The notes below the pieces were generated by a model that did not search any database, was not told where the DNA came from, and saw only the letters and a list, made by a program, of their open reading frames with translations. A stretch of DNA of 64,000 nucleotides from Planctomycetota bacterium (lineage in GTDB: Bacteria > Planctomycetota > PUPC01 > JACPCR01): positions 1-64,000 of the forward strand of contig JAQBXN010000007.1 of NCBI GenBank assembly GCA_027625095.1, written 5' to 3'. The translations under genes and the position numbers were made by a program. Shown one piece after another: positions 24,897 to 33,079 of this stretch; positions within the stretch are counted from its first letter, which is position 1; each line of letters starts with the position of its first letter.

Positions 24897-26306
24897 CTAC
24901 GCGATAATGTTGTGCACGACACCACCGAACACATCCGTCAGCCTGAAGTCACGTCCTGCGTAACGATAGGTGAGGCGTTCGTGGTCGATGCCGAGTAGAT
25001 GGAGAATCGTTGCGTGGAGGTCGTGCATGTGAACTTTGTCTTTTACTGCAAGATGGCCGATCTCATCGGTTGCGCCATGAACGAAGCCAGCCTTTACCCC
25101 ACCACCCGCCAGAAATACCGTGAACCCACGTGGATTGTGATCACGACCGTCTTTGCCCTGGGCGAAGGGCGTGCGGCCGAATTCTCCGCCCCACCAGACC
25201 AGGGTGTCCTCCAGGAGGCCGCGCTGTTTCAGATCTGCCAGAAGGCCTGCGGCCGGTTTGTCTGTGGCCGCTGCGTGGTCTGCGTGCTTTGGCATGTTCC
25301 CATGCTGATCCCATCTGGGGGTAGCGGATTCATCTGAGTAATTTACCTGTATGTATCGAACTCCACGTTCCGCAAGACGCCGCGCCATCAGGCACTGCCT
25401 GCCGAAGTCTTCAGTCTTGCCCTCACCAATTCCATACATTTCCAACGTGGCCTTGGATTCGTTCGAGATATCCAGAACGCCGGGCGCGTTCATTTGCATG
25501 CGAGCGGCCAACTCGAAAGATTCGATGGTGGCCTCAAGGCGATCGTTTTCACCCGTGCGACGAAGCTGCTCGCGGTTCAGCGCCTGAAGCAGGTTGAATC
25601 TTTTCCGTTGAATGTCGGGTGCAACCGCTGTGTTCGAGATGTGCCGCATCGTAGCTTCCCTTGCCGGCTGGCCTGCTCTGCCGATGGCTGTGCCCTGGTA
25701 GACTGCCGGCAGGAACGCGTTGGAGTGGTTGCGTGGCCCGCCCTTGCTGGCGGATGGCATGATGGTGACGAAGGCAGGCAGGTTGTCATTCTCAGTGCCC
25801 AGGCCGTAGGAAACCCAGCTCCCCATGGATGGCCGCACCAGATTGGTCGCACCCGTTTGCATAAACAGTGTAGAAGGCCCGTGGGCCACGCCTTCTGTAT
25901 GCATGGAATGGATGAAGCACAGGTCATCCACATGCTGCCCGAGGTGCGGGAAGAGCTCGGAAACGGGCTGCCCGGTCTGGCCGTAATTTTTGAACGACCA
26001 GAGCGCTTTCATCAGCCTTCGCTGGCTGACTTTGCCAAACGACTCAAATCGCACGCCAGTGAAGTCAATGTTCTTCCCATCGAGCCGATCCAGCTCGGGC
26101 TTCTGGTCAAACGAATCCACCTGACTCGGGCCGCCCTGCATGAACAAGAAGATGATGCGTTTGGCTGTGGCCGGGTGATGGCCGCTCCTGGGAGCCAGCG
26201 GATTTGTTGAAGCAGTGGCGTCTCGGCTGAGACCAGCTAATGCCAGGGAGCCGAAACCACAGGCCGCAGTCTTCAGCAGGTTTCTTCTGGTTGGGGTCAT
26301 GTTCAT
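24897..26306 (-). CDS. DUF1501 family protein, Tat-exported
   Basis: 469 aa. The N-terminus has a twin-arginine signal (TRRNLLKTAACGFGSLALAGL). The body shows the DUF1501 pattern: IIFLFMQGGPSQVDSFDQKPEL, FIHSMHTEGVAHGPSTLFMQTGA, GSWVSYGLGTEN, LVWWGGEFGRTPFAQGKDGRDHNPRGFT and the C-terminal HDLHATILHLLGIDH. The fold is alkaline-phosphatase/sulfatase-like, but the biochemical role is not established. It is the usual partner of the DUF1549/DUF1553 cytochrome encoded 185 bp upstream on the same strand, an arrangement repeated many times in planctomycete and verrucomicrobial genomes. Confidence 0.95.
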   Translation of the reverse strand: MNMTPTRRNLLKTAACGFGSLALAGLSRDATASTNPLAPRSGHHPATAKRIIFLFMQGGPSQVDSFDQKPELDRLDGKNIDFTGVRFESFGKVSQRRLMKALWSFKNYGQTGQPVSELFPHLGQHVDDLCFIHSMHTEGVAHGPSTLFMQTGATNLVRPSMGSWVSYGLGTENDNLPAFVTIMPSASKGGPRNHSNAFLPAVYQGTAIGRAGQPAREATMRHISNTAVAPDIQRKRFNLLQALNREQLRRTGENDRLEATIESFELAARMQMNAPGVLDISNESKATLEMYGIGEGKTEDFGRQCLMARRLAERGVRYIQVNYSDESATPRWDQHGNMPKHADHAAATDKPAAGLLADLKQRGLLEDTLVWWGGEFGRTPFAQGKDGRDHNPRGFTVFLAGGGVKAGFVHGATDEIGHLAVKDKVHMHDLHATILHLLGIDHERLTYRYAGRDFRLTDVFGGVVHNIIA

Positions 26307-26491
26307 TGGTTCAGGATTCAGAGGTCTACAGTCGTGGTCTCCACGCTCCGCGGGGAGTCTTCCTTCTTCGGTCTAAGGTCAGGGTGCAGGATTCAGCTTA
26401 CCACAGACGTTGCAGTTTCGGTTAGATCAGATATTCGGACAACAAGGGTGTACGGGTTCAAGTCTTTTCATCCCCAGGGGAGGAAAGTAAA

Positions 26492-29401
26492 TCACTCCAC
26501 GAATCTGAAATCCAGGCTGGCAAACAGGGAGTGGAACACTCCGCTCCAGGCTTCCTGTTGCTCCTCTGAATTGAATGCTTTGAGGTAGTTGATTGCAAGT
26601 TTTCGCTCTTCATCTGTCGGCGCTCGGCCCAGCGTAAGCCGATAAGCTTTGGTCAGGCGTTCCGAATCATTGCCCGTTATTTCGGCCATAAATTTGGCCG
26701 CGGCGCTCTGTGACTGGCCCAATACAAATGGACTGTTCATGAGAAAGAGCGCCTGAGTGGGCAACGTACTCCTTGTGCGGCGCCCGGCTACCAGATTGGG
26801 GTTCGGGTAATCAAAAATTTCAAAAATATCCAGCAGCGCGTTTCGGAATGCAGGGACATAGATGCCGCGCCGCTTTGAATTGTGACTGTAGGAGAGATCG
26901 TACTGTTCAATCTTGTTGATGGTCAGGCCGCCGCGGGTCGTGTCCAGCTCACCGCTGATGTGCAGGATGGAGTCTCTCAGGGCTTCCGCATCAAGCTGGC
27001 GCCGATGGGCATGGGAAAGCAGACGGTTTTCGGGATCCAATTTCTGCACTTCCAGGCTCGTTCTCACGCTGAGCTGCCAGGTACGTGAGAGCATGATTTG
27101 CCGAATCAACTTCCGGGTCGACCATCCCTCGTCAATGAATCTGGCTGCGAGATAATCGAGAAGCTCAGGGTGCGATGGACGTTCGCCCATGCTTCCAAAA
27201 TTATCGGTGGTGCGCACAAGTCCGGTACCGAAAAGGTGGTGCCAGACGCGGTTCACGTACACCCGTGCGGTGAGTGGATTCTCCGGGCTGGAGAGCCAGT
27301 CGGCCAATTCGAGACGCCCACTTTGATTTTCGGCAATCTGTACTTTTCTATCGGCAGGCATGGCGGCGCGCAAAAAACCGCGCGGCACCCTCGGGCCGAG
27401 ATTGCGAATGCCGCCGCGGATGTGGATGTGCCAGTCACTGGGCGTGGACTCGTCCTGGACGCTCATCGCTTTGGGAGTCGAGGGGGCTGATTTCCTCAGT
27501 TGGGCGAGCTTCCCGTTCAAAGCGTCCACCTCTTCCTGGGCTGCGGCGCGGGCCTGCTTCACTGCCACAGTCTCCGGGCTTACATCCTTAACTGGCGGGG
27601 TCTTCGCAAGTGTCTGAGGGTCGGCTATGCTGTCGGCCCCCTCTGCCAGGAACTGGACACAGTCGGCGATGACTGCCCCGGGCGCATTTTCATTGGAGAT
27701 AGTCACCCGCTGACTGCGGCCGGCCTCAAATTCAAAACTGCCAAGCGAGATGAAAGAGCCATCGATGGGTGGCGGTTTTTTCTGATTGATCAGAATCGTC
27801 TTGGAGCCTCCTTTGAATTGCACGGTGACCGGGGTATTCGTCGGCCGGTTCGTACCCGGGGTATAGGAAACACGCACTTCGTATACGCCCGCCGCCGGCA
27901 GGTCCGGTGAGTAATTGACGAATTTGCTGCCTTTAGCCTCACTCTGATCGTGGATGTAGTTATCACCGATGTAGCCCGGTGTATACGTCGATTCCATCCA
28001 ATCGCCGACGAGTTCCGCTTCAGGATCATCGATGACGATACCCGGCAGTTCGGATGCCTTTTTCAAGGTTCTGCCCGGCTGGGCCACTTTGCCTCCTAGC
28101 TTCTGAAGCTTGAACTGTGCGGCTTTTGTCAGCTCTGCAAGTTCCTTCTCCAGGGCCATATGCGATTCCCATTCTTTCCACTCTTCAGTGCCCTTGTAGA
28201 TGTCCTGTCTCACATAGCCGCTGACATTGCCAGGCGTGAGCGTCTTTGTGCTTCGGAATATGCCGGCCATCGCGTAGTAGTCGCTGGTGGGCACGGGATC
28301 AAATTTGTGGTCGTGACAACGCGCGCATCCGAGAGACATGCCCAGGAAAGCCCGCCCCGTGGCCTCAATCTGTTCATCCACCACTTCCATGCGCAAGAGT
28401 TCTTTGTCCTGCTGCTCATAATTCGTCGGGCCCAGCGCGAGAAAAGCCGTGGCGATAACCTGCCCGGAACGCTGCACTTCATTTTCAGAGGGCATGAGGT
28501 CGCCCGCTATCTGCTCTTTGACGAACCGGTTGAAAGGCTTGTCCTTATCATAAGCGTCGATCACATAGTCACGATATCGCCAAGCCTCTGGCAACATGAG
28601 GCTGCGGCCGCCGCCACTCGATTCGGCGAATCGGGCAACATCCAGCCAGTGCCGGGCCCAACACTCGCTGTAATCCGGTGAATGCAGCAGGCGATCTACC
28701 ACTTTCTCGAACGCTTCCCCGGATTTATCCGCCAGGAAATCATCGATAGCCTTCGGAGACGGCGGCAGCCCGGTGAGTACGAAAAAGGCACGGCGAATGA
28801 GAGTAAGCCGATCCGCATCCGGAACTGGAGCGATGTTTTCCGTTTCGAGCTGAGCGAGGATGAATCTGTCAATCTCCGAGCGCGGCCATGCGGTGTTAAT
28901 TGCAGAGGGTAGTTGTGGCTTCCGTATCGGCTGGAAGGACCAGAACTGTCGTCCCTTTTCCAGGTCGATTCCTTCCTCTTTCTGAATCGGCTCTTCTGAT
29001 TTACGCGGATCCGGTGCGCCCATCTTGATCCACTCGAAGATTACATTTACCTGCTCGTTGCTGAGCTTCTCTTTTGGCGGCATCTGGAGATCTTTATCTG
29101 TGTAACGTACCGCTTTGATGATGAGACTGGCTTCCGGCTCGCCGGGGACGAGCGCCGGGCCGGAATCACCGCCTTTTGCCCAGCCGTCACGATAATCGAG
29201 CCGCAGATTTGCCCGCAGCTTCTCGGCCCGGGCGGAGTGGCACTCATAACATTTCTGCGCCAGCAGTGGCCGAACCGTACGCTCAAAGAACTCGATTTTG
29301 TGCGTTTCAAGCTCCGTCTCAGCACATTCCAAAGCCGGCAAGACGAGAGCGACGAAGGCCGCGCAGATCTTAGTGAGATGTGTTGGTGTGCCGACTTTCA
29401 T
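26492..29401 (-). CDS. PSD1/DUF1549/DUF1553 cytochrome c protein
   Basis: 969 aa from ATG 29401; a TTG nine codons upstream is less likely. Signal peptide first (KICAAFVALVLPALECAE). The planctomycete cytochrome c domain (PSD1) carries one haem site, CYECH, at residues 51-55, followed by LRLDYRDGWAKGGDSGPALVPG. DUF1549 (FILAQLETENIAPVPDADRLTLIRRAFFVLTGLPPSP, HWLDVARFAESSG) is at about 190-400. A galactose-binding-like insertion with GYIGDNYIHDQ is at about 460-600, and DUF1553 (NPLTARVYVNRVWHHLFGTGLV, DNFGSMGERPSHPELLDYLA) runs from about 700 to the end. It is probably a periplasmic redox-linked protein tied to polysaccharide use; the exact reaction is unknown. Operonic with DUF1501. Confidence 0.95.
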   Translation of the reverse strand: MKVGTPTHLTKICAAFVALVLPALECAETELETHKIEFFERTVRPLLAQKCYECHSARAEKLRANLRLDYRDGWAKGGDSGPALVPGEPEASLIIKAVRYTDKDLQMPPKEKLSNEQVNVIFEWIKMGAPDPRKSEEPIQKEEGIDLEKGRQFWSFQPIRKPQLPSAINTAWPRSEIDRFILAQLETENIAPVPDADRLTLIRRAFFVLTGLPPSPKAIDDFLADKSGEAFEKVVDRLLHSPDYSECWARHWLDVARFAESSGGGRSLMLPEAWRYRDYVIDAYDKDKPFNRFVKEQIAGDLMPSENEVQRSGQVIATAFLALGPTNYEQQDKELLRMEVVDEQIEATGRAFLGMSLGCARCHDHKFDPVPTSDYYAMAGIFRSTKTLTPGNVSGYVRQDIYKGTEEWKEWESHMALEKELAELTKAAQFKLQKLGGKVAQPGRTLKKASELPGIVIDDPEAELVGDWMESTYTPGYIGDNYIHDQSEAKGSKFVNYSPDLPAAGVYEVRVSYTPGTNRPTNTPVTVQFKGGSKTILINQKKPPPIDGSFISLGSFEFEAGRSQRVTISNENAPGAVIADCVQFLAEGADSIADPQTLAKTPPVKDVSPETVAVKQARAAAQEEVDALNGKLAQLRKSAPSTPKAMSVQDESTPSDWHIHIRGGIRNLGPRVPRGFLRAAMPADRKVQIAENQSGRLELADWLSSPENPLTARVYVNRVWHHLFGTGLVRTTDNFGSMGERPSHPELLDYLAARFIDEGWSTRKLIRQIMLSRTWQLSVRTSLEVQKLDPENRLLSHAHRRQLDAEALRDSILHISGELDTTRGGLTINKIEQYDLSYSHNSKRRGIYVPAFRNALLDIFEIFDYPNPNLVAGRRTRSTLPTQALFLMNSPFVLGQSQSAAAKFMAEITGNDSERLTKAYRLTLGRAPTDEERKLAINYLKAFNSEEQQEAWSGVFHSLFASLDFRFVE

Positions 29402-29502
29402 AAATTTCTGTAGATCCTGTTGGCGCAAACTTTAACTATTGTGTGACATCCATTGCTGGATGCTACCGAAGCAACTTCAAGAATCGGCTTATCGAGTCCA
29501 TC

Positions 29503-30822
29503 ATGTCATCTAAGACCAAATCATACCTGGCAATCCTCTACTTCGTGGAGTTGTTCCTCCTTGCCGGGTTCGCGCTTACCTACGACGAGCAGCCCGGGCT
29601 GATATTGGGACGTTATACCGCTGCCTATGCCGGTTTCCTTGTGCTTCTCATTCTCCCTGCACCTTTCCTCCCTGCATTCGTTCGGTTCATGGCGAAGGAA
29701 TCGATCAGGCTTACCAGGGACGGCCGCAAGATCAAGATCGCACCAGGCTCAAAGTGCGCATACCTTGCCATTCTGATATTCGTCTCGCTGGTCGCCCTTG
29801 AAAGCATTATTCAGATAGCGCGTGCCTTTGGTCCGCAGGGTAAGACCAAAGAATATCTCATTCAATTTCATCCTTTCCTTCAGGTCCTGCCTGATGAGAT
29901 GGTATACGATGGGGTGAACCGGGACCACTTTCGCGGGCCTGATATTCCAAAAGCGAAGTCGCAGGCGTACCGCATTTTCTGCCTTGGAGGCTCGACTACC
30001 TTTAACCCGTTTCTCAAATTTGAGGACTCCTATCCAAGACAACTGGAGCGGCAACTGCAAGAGGTCCGCCCGGTGGAACTCCTTAACGCCGGGATGAGCT
30101 GGTACACGTCCCAGCATTCATTAATCAACTACCTGATCCGCATTCAGGAATACCAGCCGGACATGATTATCGTCATGCACGGTATTAACGATCTGATTCG
30201 TTCCTTCTCACCGCCGCGAGCTGCGATCGGCGCATATAGATCTGATTACTCCCATTTTCTCGGCCCGCAGGCGGACATGATTCTGGATCTTGATCAGCAA
30301 CGACAACCTACGCTGGCGGACTCGTTGCTCCTCATTCGAAATTCCTCGTCGTTTTTCTCCCGACACTTCTTCAGGCAACTGCGGGAGGAACGAAATGAAA
30401 TGGAGATCGTTGACGTAGTGTCATTCTCCTCGCTGGATGCTTATCAGCTCCGTATGCGCAATCTGTGCGAAATAGCTCTGACACACGGGGTAAAGGTCAT
30501 CCTGGTTACACAGGGATTTTTATACAAAGACGAGATGAGCGCGCAGGAGAAGGCCGCACTTCGTTTTGCACGTGAGTCGGCGAACGATGGCCGGCGGATG
30601 GCAAGCATGCGTTCCCTGAAGCGGGGAATGGAGCTTTTCAATGAAGCGACCCGAAATCTCGCGAGAGAGTATAAATTGCCACTGGTTGATATTGAGAAGA
30701 CGCTTCCCAAGAATCTCGAATACTTTGTTGATGATGTTCACTTCACCCCGAAAGCAGCCAGGCTGATCGCCTCGGCGGTGAAGGAAAAGATTTCGACAGA
30801 GGGACTTCTGGGGCGAGACTGA
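29503..30822 (+). CDS. membrane-anchored SGNH/GDSL hydrolase
   Basis: 439 aa. Three N-terminal hydrophobic segments (SYLAILYFVELFLLAGFAL, YAGFLVLLILPAPFLPAF, CAYLAILIFVSLVALESII) anchor it. The SGNH blocks follow: GGSTTF with the nucleophile Ser, Asn in LLNAGMSWYTS, HGINDL, and DDVHFT with the catalytic Asp-x-x-His near the C-terminus. Such proteins often de-acylate or acylate cell-surface polysaccharides. A GTG 20 codons upstream is open, but the ATG places the first membrane segment near the N-terminus. Divergent from the PSD1 gene with about 100 bp between them. Confidence 0.88.
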   Translation: MSSKTKSYLAILYFVELFLLAGFALTYDEQPGLILGRYTAAYAGFLVLLILPAPFLPAFVRFMAKESIRLTRDGRKIKIAPGSKCAYLAILIFVSLVALESIIQIARAFGPQGKTKEYLIQFHPFLQVLPDEMVYDGVNRDHFRGPDIPKAKSQAYRIFCLGGSTTFNPFLKFEDSYPRQLERQLQEVRPVELLNAGMSWYTSQHSLINYLIRIQEYQPDMIIVMHGINDLIRSFSPPRAAIGAYRSDYSHFLGPQADMILDLDQQRQPTLADSLLLIRNSSSFFSRHFFRQLREERNEMEIVDVVSFSSLDAYQLRMRNLCEIALTHGVKVILVTQGFLYKDEMSAQEKAALRFARESANDGRRMASMRSLKRGMELFNEATRNLAREYKLPLVDIEKTLPKNLEYFVDDVHFTPKAARLIASAVKEKISTEGLLGRD

Positions 30823-30847
30823 GACCTTTTCGTCAAAGGAATATTCC

Positions 30848-30958
30848 GTGAAATCATTGAGCATCCTGACGGACTCCAAGAAGAAATGGCTGGCAGGACG
30901 GCCGACCCCTGCTTTCGAGTTCGATACCAAATCGCCGGCCATGCCGAAGTCCAAATAG
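30848..30958 (+). CDS. possible 36-residue protein downstream of the SGNH gene
   Basis: Short frame starting at GTG 30848, 25 bp after the SGNH stop, with AAAGGA about 8 nt upstream. The product is Lys- and Pro-rich (starts VKSLSILTDSKKKWLAGR). Small proteins downstream of SGNH hydrolases are common, but this one does not have the hydrophobic DUF5989 pattern. It could equally be a remnant in the decayed stretch that follows. Confidence 0.3.
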   Translation: MKSLSILTDSKKKWLAGRPTPAFEFDTKSPAMPKSK

Positions 30959-31081
30959 ATTGGAGCAGGCGGGCGATCCGAAGTTGACGTTACCCCTCTT
31001 TCATTGCCGTTTTACTTCCGGGGCCGGAAGGTCCGCCACGGGCTCGCACTACCGTTCCGCACATCACCATGGAGTTCCTGA

Positions 31082-31776
31082 ATGTCATTACCCTCATCTA
31101 AGGATTCGGTCACGGGAGTACCCGTTACTCGCCTTACGCTTGGTGAAGGAAACTATCTACTGCATCTGGCGGACGGAGCGCGACGGCCGCGAGCCGCTCA
31201 AGCTCTACAAGCCTTACAATCAGCGTCCCACTTATGTCGGTCATTCATTCTTCACTCAGGATGGCTGGGTCGCGACTCAGGGCATGCAGTTCGGGGGAAA
31301 GCAGGCCGATGGAAGTTATCCGGACATGTATGGCTTCAATGGAATCATCAAAACAGACGGCTCATGCGACCGTCGCGCACGGTGTCCTGGCGGCAACAAA
31401 CCCCTCCATTGTCATGCGACCTACGCTGATTCCTGGTGGGTTGGCGACGCTCTTCCCGGGGAAGGCACTTTTGATCCGCACATGCTCTGCATCATGAAGA
31501 ACAACTGGGAAACGGGCTACGTTCAGGCTGAACCGTTTTTGCGCCCACGGATGCAGCCACGAGCGCCCGTTCCACGTCCATCCGCGTTTTACTCATGACG
31601 AGAAGCAGGTCCTCTTCAATTCCAACTGGCGAGGAAACTGCAATATCTATTCGGCCCAGACCGAAGAGTTCCTTTCGAACTGGCATGATAATGCCCCATT
31701 CGGCCCCAGGCCGGATCGAAACTGCAGACCACCCGTTGAAGTCATGCGCGGCCCAAAGAAAGGCCCAGAGGCATGA
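31082..31776 (+). pseudogene. broken oligogalacturonate-lyase-like beta-propeller gene
   Basis: Fragments of one protein appear in successive frames. Around 31100-31140 the frame reads KDSVTGVPVTRLT, like the start of PL22 oligogalacturonate lyases. Near 31140 the match moves to another frame (LVKETIYCIWRTERDGREP, then PTYVGHSFFTQDGWVATQG). Near 31547 it moves again to HERPFHVHPRFTHDEKQVLFNSNWRGNCNIY, a typical TolB/PL22 propeller blade, ending at a TGA at 31774. At least two frameshifts and a length far below the ~400 aa of the family mark it as dead. Whether it was PL22 or another TolB-like propeller is uncertain. Confidence 0.6.
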
Positions 31777-31912
31777 GGAACAACAACCCGTTACCTTCGA
31801 CTTGGCAGTGCTGGCACTATCAACCGGGTCCTCTGAAATATCGTTTGAGTTCAGTGGGTGCCGAATGCGGTCCGCTGGAACGACGGGGCAGGCGGGAGGC
31901 TCGTGTAAACTC

Positions 31913-32378
31913 TCATAACTTGGCGGCCAAGGCAGCAAGCTGGTCGGTGCAAAGTCCCCAGCCCTGATGAAATCCCATCTTCTCATGCGTCGCCTTGTCC
32001 TCGGCTGTCCAGTGGCGCACGCGCGCGGTGTACCTCGTGCCGCCGCCCTCGTCCTCGAAAGTAATCATCACTGTCATGAACGGCTTGGCCGAAGGATACC
32101 ACGCCTTGGTGTAAGCATCTGTCGAAACAATCCGCTCGTCTTTGACCACCTCAAGATACACGCCGGGGCACGGCATCTCTTGCCCGTCTGGGCCGCGCAT
32201 CACAATCAAGCTCGCACCGCCAGGACGAACATCAGTCTCGGCGACTTGCACGGTGTAGGGGTGTGGTGCTGAGTAATTCGGGTTCGGTCCATGCACGAAA
32301 GAGGCTGTGACGTGTGGCTTTGATGAGACGCGTCAAAACAAGCTCGTGCTGTGATGGTGTTTGGTTTGTATTGCTCAT
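31913..32378 (-). pseudogene. AHSA1/SRPBCC family gene with a frameshift
   Basis: The N-terminal part starts at ATG 32378 (MSNTNQTPSQHELVLTRLIKATR...FRAWTEPELL) and then loses frame. The rest continues in another frame as APHPYTVQVAETDVRPGGA...FHQGWGLCTDQLAALAAKL to TGA 31913. Family members have about four more residues (K-Q-W-F in close relatives) at the junction, where here a single base (32270) remains, so an 11-nt deletion explains the shift. The intact gene would encode about 158 aa of the SRPBCC ligand-binding fold. It starts 31 bp after the attC-like site, as expected of a gene cassette. A downstream GTG could still give a 127-aa fragment. Confidence 0.72.
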
Positions 32379-32408
32379 GGTTTGTGTGATTGTGGTGTGC
32401 GCAGTACA

Positions 32409-32533
32409 GCCCAACGTCTAAGCCGAGCCGCTTGCACGAGCCCTGCCCATTGAAAAGGAAAAGAGAAAAGAATAGCGGAGGGAGACCTTCATTCACGGTA
32501 TTCGTGCAAGTCTGCTTAATCGATTTGTTATCA
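32409..32533 (-). other. candidate integron attC recombination site (125 bp)
   Basis: On the minus strand it begins with TGATAAC, whose TGA is the stop of the 70-aa ORF, and ends with GTTGGGC. The two ends pair as AAC/GTT. Inside, TTAAGC pairs with GCTTA, then after an asymmetric unpaired spacer (3 against 7 nt) a perfect 9-bp stem CTTGCACGA/TCGTGCAAG follows, enclosing a long unpaired terminal loop. The order of R and L boxes, the extrahelical asymmetry, the overlap with a stop codon and the length are all as in attC sites. No integrase gene is in the window, so this would be an integrase-less cassette remnant. Confidence 0.7.
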
Positions 32534-32743
32534 GTATTCGTTGATTGTGCCCCCATATATCTGTAGCTCATTCATCTGTTGCTTTCGAGCTTTCGAGTTG
32601 ACGAGGTATGACTCAGCATCTGCATATGACTCCCTTTGGTATTCCCAATCCATTAGCATTGGGCGGTTCCGGTTTTCGGTAAACACATGGCCGTGAGCCT
32701 CACAAAATAGACTTCGATTACCTTGGACCCCAATCAAAAACAT
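32531..32743 (-). CDS. 70-aa hypothetical gene-cassette protein
   Basis: Small ORF ending inside the attC-like site (stop codon is the first three bases of TGATAAC), the standard cassette arrangement. The product contains CEAHGHVFTENRNRPMLMD and a Gln/Arg/Tyr-rich middle; no signal peptide or membrane segment. I do not recognise a family, and most integron cassette proteins are orphans. Base composition looks more AT-rich than the surrounding housekeeping genes, which fits acquisition. Being short, it could be chance, but its fit to the attC site raises the odds. Confidence 0.5.
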   Translation of the reverse strand: MFLIGVQGNRSLFCEAHGHVFTENRNRPMLMDWEYQRESYADAESYLVNSKARKQQMNELQIYGGTINEY

Positions 32744-33079
32744 GCCAAACGCTGCCTACTCAAACGAGAGAGGCCCGATCTTAAGCAAAGCAACTCCACA
32801 TTTTCTGGCACATCCGCCCTTTTGAGGCCAAGAATAGATAGTAAGGGCAATGACGCATACGCAGCATGGAAATTTGACAGAGGTGTCTCTCTTCATCGCA
32901 CTGATAACATTTAAGTAACAGGCAAAATTGCCCTGTTAAGTTGGTATCGGAATGGCATTCGGTCATCAACGCCCTTCGTCAATATCGTAAGGATGGTTCG
33001 TAAGTTTAGGGCTCTGAAGCAGGAATCCAATGGCCAGACAAAGCAAGATTATGGAACAGATCACGCGCATCTCGCGACA
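32744..33079. other. AT-richer non-coding stretch with one hairpin
   Basis: No convincing gene. An imperfect hairpin at 32916-32938 (TAACAGG-CAA / TTG-CCCTGTTA, one bulged C) is the only structure seen. It lacks a T tract, so a terminator call is not supported. No second attC site was found that would mark the other end of the 70-aa cassette. Confidence 0.4.

Noticed and set aside
25494..26210. 238-codon plus-strand open frame
   Set aside because: Antisense to DUF1501, which is a clear family member; no recognisable product.
32723..32914. 63-codon plus-strand open frame in the cassette region
   Set aside because: Overlaps the minus-strand cassette ORF, lacks a ribosome site and has no recognisable composition.
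32916..32938. Hairpin as a transcription terminator
   Set aside because: The stem has a bulge and no T tract follows on either strand.
32744..32950. Second attC site upstream of the 70-aa ORF
   Set aside because: GTTTGGC lies just before the ATG on the minus strand, but no partner box with pairing arms is found within normal attC length.
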